From Pseudomonas bharatica CSV86 (GTDB lineage Bacteria > Pseudomonadota > Gammaproteobacteria > Pseudomonadales > Pseudomonadaceae): a stretch of 64,000 nucleotides of DNA. The position numbers were made by a program, and so were the translations under genes. The notes beneath the pieces were generated by a model. It made no database searches and was not told the origin of the DNA. It saw nothing but the letters and a program-made list of their open reading frames with translations. Where the stretch lies: assembly GCF_000319305.2 (NCBI RefSeq), contig NZ_AMWJ02000001.1, forward strand, positions 2,969,952 to 3,033,951, written 5' to 3'. This document shows, piece after piece, positions 60,448 through 64,000 of this stretch (position 1 is its first letter; each line of letters begins with the position of its first letter).

Positions 60448-63400
60448 TACCCCGCCCTGGCGGTTATCGAGCAGGCCGGTGAGCGAGAGATCGACCGTCC
60501 GCCGACGCTGGCGAGCACCCCGGCCTGGTTGTCCAGGCTGGCGGCGCGCTGCACCACGAGGTTGCCGCCCTGGGTGAGCAAGGTGCCGCCGCGGTTGTTC
60601 AGCGCGCCGGCGATATCCAGCAGCAGCCCGCTGCGACCTTGCACCTGGCCCTGCTGGTTGATCAGCGCGGCGGCCTGCAGGAACACATCGGCGCTTTCGC
60701 TGAAGATCTGGCCTGCGGCGTCGTTGCGCAGGGTCGAGCCGGCGACCAGCTTCACCTGGTTGCGAGCCGCCACGGCACCACCCTGGCTGTTGTCGAGGGT
60801 GCCGGCGTTGAGTTCGAGGCCGGCGCGGCTGACGATCTTGCCGCCGTGGTTGAGCAGCTGCTGCGCCTGCTTCAGCAGCAGGCTGCCGGCGCTGACGATT
60901 TCGCCGTTGGTGTTGATCAGGTTGCCGCGCAGGTCGAAGACCAGGCTGCCGTTGCCGGCGATACGGCCATTGCTGTTGTCGAGGTGGGTGCCGGTGACGG
61001 TCATCGCCTGCTGCGCATCGATGCTGCCGCCCTGGTTGCCCAGGCTGTCGACCGCCAGTTGCAATTGCCCGCCGCTGGACAGCACGCCACCGGCGTTATC
61101 CAGGCTGGCCGCGCCGATATCCATGCGTCCCTGGCTGACCAGCGCGCCGTCCGCGCCGTTGAGCAAGGCCCCGGTGAGTTGCACATCCAGTGCGCCATCG
61201 CGGCTGGACAAGGTGCCGACATTACGGTTGTCGAGGCTGCCGCCATGCAGGCTCAGCCCCTGCCAGCCGGAAAGCAGGCCGTGCTGGTTGTTGACGCTGC
61301 CGATGTTGAGGACCAGGCGATCGACGCCGATCAGCTTGCCGTTGCGGTTGTCCAGGCTGCTGGCGTTGAGGGTGAGGCTCTGCTGGGTGGACAGCTCGCC
61401 CCGGCGTTGCTGAAGGCGCCGACCCGGTCGAAGGTCAGCGCGCCCTTGGCCAGGATCAGGCCGCCGGTGCTGCTGAGGTCGTTGCCGTTGAGATCGAGGG
61501 TGACGGCCTGGTCGCCGACGATGCGGCCACCGCTCAACAGCAACGCGCCGAGGTCCAGGGTGAGGTTGCTGCGTGCGGAGACTTCGCCGCCGCTGCTGTC
61601 GAGGCTGCTGGCGCGCAGCTGCAGCCCGCCCTGGCTGTTGATCAGGCCGGCGGCGCTATTATTGAGGGCGCGCACGGTGAGGCTTGCGGCGCTGGCGCCG
61701 AGCAGGCTGCCGGCCTGATTGTAGAGGTCGCCGCTGTTCAGGGTGAGGATGCCGGCGGCGCTGACCAGGCCTTGCTGGCGGTTGTCGAGCAGGCCGCTGC
61801 TGGTCAGTTGCAGGTCACCACGGCTGTTGAGGATGCCTTCGCGGTTGTCCACGGACGCGGCGCTGACAACCAGGCTGGCAGCACCGGCCAGGCCCTTGGC
61901 GTTGGTCAGGGCCTGGGCGATGAGCAGGTTCAGGGCCTGGTTGCTGAGCAGCCGACCGTTGCTGTTGTCCAGGCTGTGGGCCGCGAGGGTGAAGGCCTGG
62001 GCGCTGGAGATTTCGCCGTTGCGGTTGCCGACGTCGGCCAGGTTGCTCAGCAGCAGCGGGCCGGCGCTGTTGATCAGGCCGCCCTGGTTGTCCAGGCGCC
62101 CGCCGTTGAGGTCGAGGCTGAGGCGGGTGTTGCTCGACAGCTTGCCGCCCTGCTGGTCGAGCCCGCCAAGGTTGGCGGTCAGGGCCTTGAGGCTGCCGAT
62201 GTTGCCGCCGTTGTTCAACTGGCTGGCAGTGAGGTCGAGGGTTTCGGCGCTGTTGAGGCGCCCGCCGCTGTTGCTTAGAACCCCGGTGGTGAGGCTGACC
62301 GCACCCTTGGCGCTGAGGCTGCCGCGGCTGTTGTCCAGGCTGGCGCTGCGCAGTACCAGGGCACCGTCGGTGACCAGTTCGCCGTCGGTGTTGTTCACGC
62401 CGTTGCTGGCCGTCAGGGTCAGGTCGCCGGCGCTGCGAGGCTGCCGGCGCTGTTGTCGACACTGGCGCACTGAGGCTCAGGGTCGATTCACTGCTCAGGG
62501 TGCCCTGGCGGTTGTTCAGGTCGCCGGTGAAGGCGAGTACCAGTGGCAGTTGCGCGAAGATGCACCGCCGCTGTTGTCCAGGCTGGCACCGCCGAGGTTG
62601 ACGCCCTGTCCGTTGAGCTGGCACGAGCGCGGTGAGCACCTGCTGCACGGCGAGGGTCAGGTTGTCGGCGGCGAAGATCACGCCGGCATCGCTGTTGTCC
62701 AGGCGCTGGCGGTCAGGGTCAGGTCGCTGTTGCTGGTGAGTTCGCCGCCACGGTTATCGACGCTGCCGATCTCGAGTTTCAGCGCTTTTGTGGCGCCCAG
62801 CAGGCCGCCACGGTTGTCCAGGCTGGCGGCGTTGACGGTCACCCGCTCGGTGCCGATCAGTTGGCCGCCCTGGTTGTCGATGGCACCCGCGTTCAGTTCC
62901 AGCAAAGCCTTGCCGGCGATCTCGCCCTGGCGGTTGTCGAGGCTGGCGCTGGTGATGCCCAGCCGACCATCGGCTACCAGGGTGCCGCCCTGGTTGCGCA
63001 GCAGTCGCCGTTGACCAGGGTCAGGGCGCCACGGCTGCTGAGCACGCCATCGCGGTTGTCCAGGCGCAGGCTGGCGAGGTCGAGGCTGGCGGCGCTGATA
63101 CGGCCACCGACGTTGCCCAGCAGTTGCTCGATGCGCAGGGTCAGGCCCTGGTTGCTGCCAGCTTGCCCTGGCCGTTGTCGAGGCTGCGCGCAGCCAGGCT
63201 GAAGGCGTTCTGGCTGGAGATCTCGCCCGGGTTGCTGACCGCGCCGAGGTTGGCGAGGACCAGGTTCGGCGCGTTGATCAGGCCTTGGTTGTCGAGGTCG
63301 CCGTGGTTGAGGTCGAGGCTCAGGCGGGTGTTGCTGAACAGCTCGCCCTGCTGCTGGACCAGGCCACCGAGGCTGGCGGTGAGCACGCCAGTGCTGGCGA

Positions 63401-64000
63401 TGCGGCCACCGTTGCTGACCTGGCCGGCGCTCAGGTCGAGGGCGGCACTGCCGATCAGGCGACCGCCCAGGCTGTTGTCGAAGCGGCCCGTGACCAGGGT
63501 CGCATTGCCCTGGCTTTTGATCAGGCCCTGGTTGCCGTTGTCCAGGCTGGCGCTGGTGAGGTTCAGGGTCTGGGCACTTTCGACCACGCCACCCTGGTTG
63601 AGCAGGCCGGCGCTGCCCTTGAGGGTCAGCACGCCGGCACTGGAAATACTCCCGGAGCGGTTGTCCAGGCCGTTGCCAGCCAGGCTCAGGCTGCCCTCGC
63701 TGCTGAGGCTGCCCTCGCGGTGTGTCGAGGTCGTCCTGCAAGGTCACGTCCAGGGAACGCTGCGCGGCGACGGTGCCCTTGGCGTTGCCCAGATGGCCAG
63801 CGCCCAGGCTGATGTCCTGGGCGAACAACAGGCCCTTGGCTGGTTGATCAACCGGGTGACGGTAACTTCAAGACGAGTGCCGGGCCAGCAGCTTGCCGCC
63901 GCTGTTGTCCAGTTGGCGTGCCGCCGAGGGTGACGCCCGCCTGGCTGGAGATCGCACCGCCACGGTTGTCGGTGCTGGCGACCTGGATTTTCAGCGCTTT
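60448..64000 (-). pseudogene. Upstream continuation of the CdiA/FHA gene, many frameshifts, 5' end off the right edge
   Basis: All three minus-strand frames in turn encode FHA repeats of the type SLDNRGGLL / LTLNAGSLDN / GQLIGTERVT. True coding switches frame at about 60494, 61400, 62437, 62465, 62570-62640, 62700, 63000, 63150, 63720 and 63835. At the first two, restoring one C in a short run joins the frames. The secretion (TPS) domain and the partner cdiB are beyond 64000. The density of breaks contrasts with 8.3 kb of intact frame downstream, suggesting assembly error in this repetitive stretch, though decay is possible. Confidence 0.75.

Overview
The window looks like a Pseudomonas chromosome of the P. 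putida/P. fluorescens type. Most of it is GC-rich with tight operons and typical Pseudomonas gene families. The intergenic gaps carry many copies of the REP palindrome built on GTGGGAGCTGGCTTGCCAGC. No rRNA, tRNA, CRISPR array or prophage was seen.

Layout. 1-3745: a FadR-type GntR regulator (cut by the left edge) divergent from a four-gene polar amino-acid ABC importer. 3976-5002: a ParD-like gene overlapping a second type I methionine aminopeptidase, which appears to start at ATT. 5161-10883: a lipid operon resembling E. coli ynbABCD (CDP-alcohol phosphotransferase, hydrolase-methyltransferase fusion, PAP2-dual-specificity phosphatase, small membrane protein, acyltransferase, frameshifted CDP-diglyceride synthase). 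11108-13616: an HpaD-like extradiol dioxygenase and a PuuB-like FAD oxidase. 13692-17602: a BdlA-like soluble chemotaxis protein and a PAS-PAS-GAF-GGDEF-EAL protein.

18180-28373 and 34721-43280 are two islands of similar architecture. Each has an aldo/keto reductase, an acyl-CoA-dehydrogenase-fold enzyme, periplasmic binding proteins and a TonB-dependent receptor. They look like scavenging systems for organosulfur or related compounds, but the substrate is an inference. Between them lie a DUF3574 lipoprotein, a PAS chemotaxis protein, an MFS exporter, a LuxR regulator, a frameshifted GFA-family gene and a MoaF-SDR pair. A Cache chemoreceptor and two very small proteins follow.

From about 45.6 kb the composition changes. 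An ISL3-family element (45595-48579) has 24-bp imperfect inverted repeats and carries an ArsR-like regulator and an ArsP/SO_0444-like permease as passengers. Beyond it is an AT-rich stretch (48.6-52.1 kb) read on the minus strand. It is the variable 3' end of a very large CdiA/filamentous-hemagglutinin gene that runs off the right edge (52126 to beyond 64000). An intact toxin tip with an overlapping immunity gene is followed by a string of displaced modules. Each consists of a short C-terminal toxin stub followed directly by an immunity-type gene, including a barnase stub with barstar, a SUKH protein and a YezG-like protein. Copies of an imperfect palindrome (GGGGACAGATTTATTTT and its inverse) sit at the junctions. 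This cassette array is the most interesting structure in the window.

A caution applies throughout. Several genes are broken by one-base losses, most of them in short G or C runs (about 10469, 32675, 32750, 48886, 50313 and many between 60.5 and 64.0 kb). That pattern fits uncorrected homopolymer sequencing errors at least as well as real pseudogenes.
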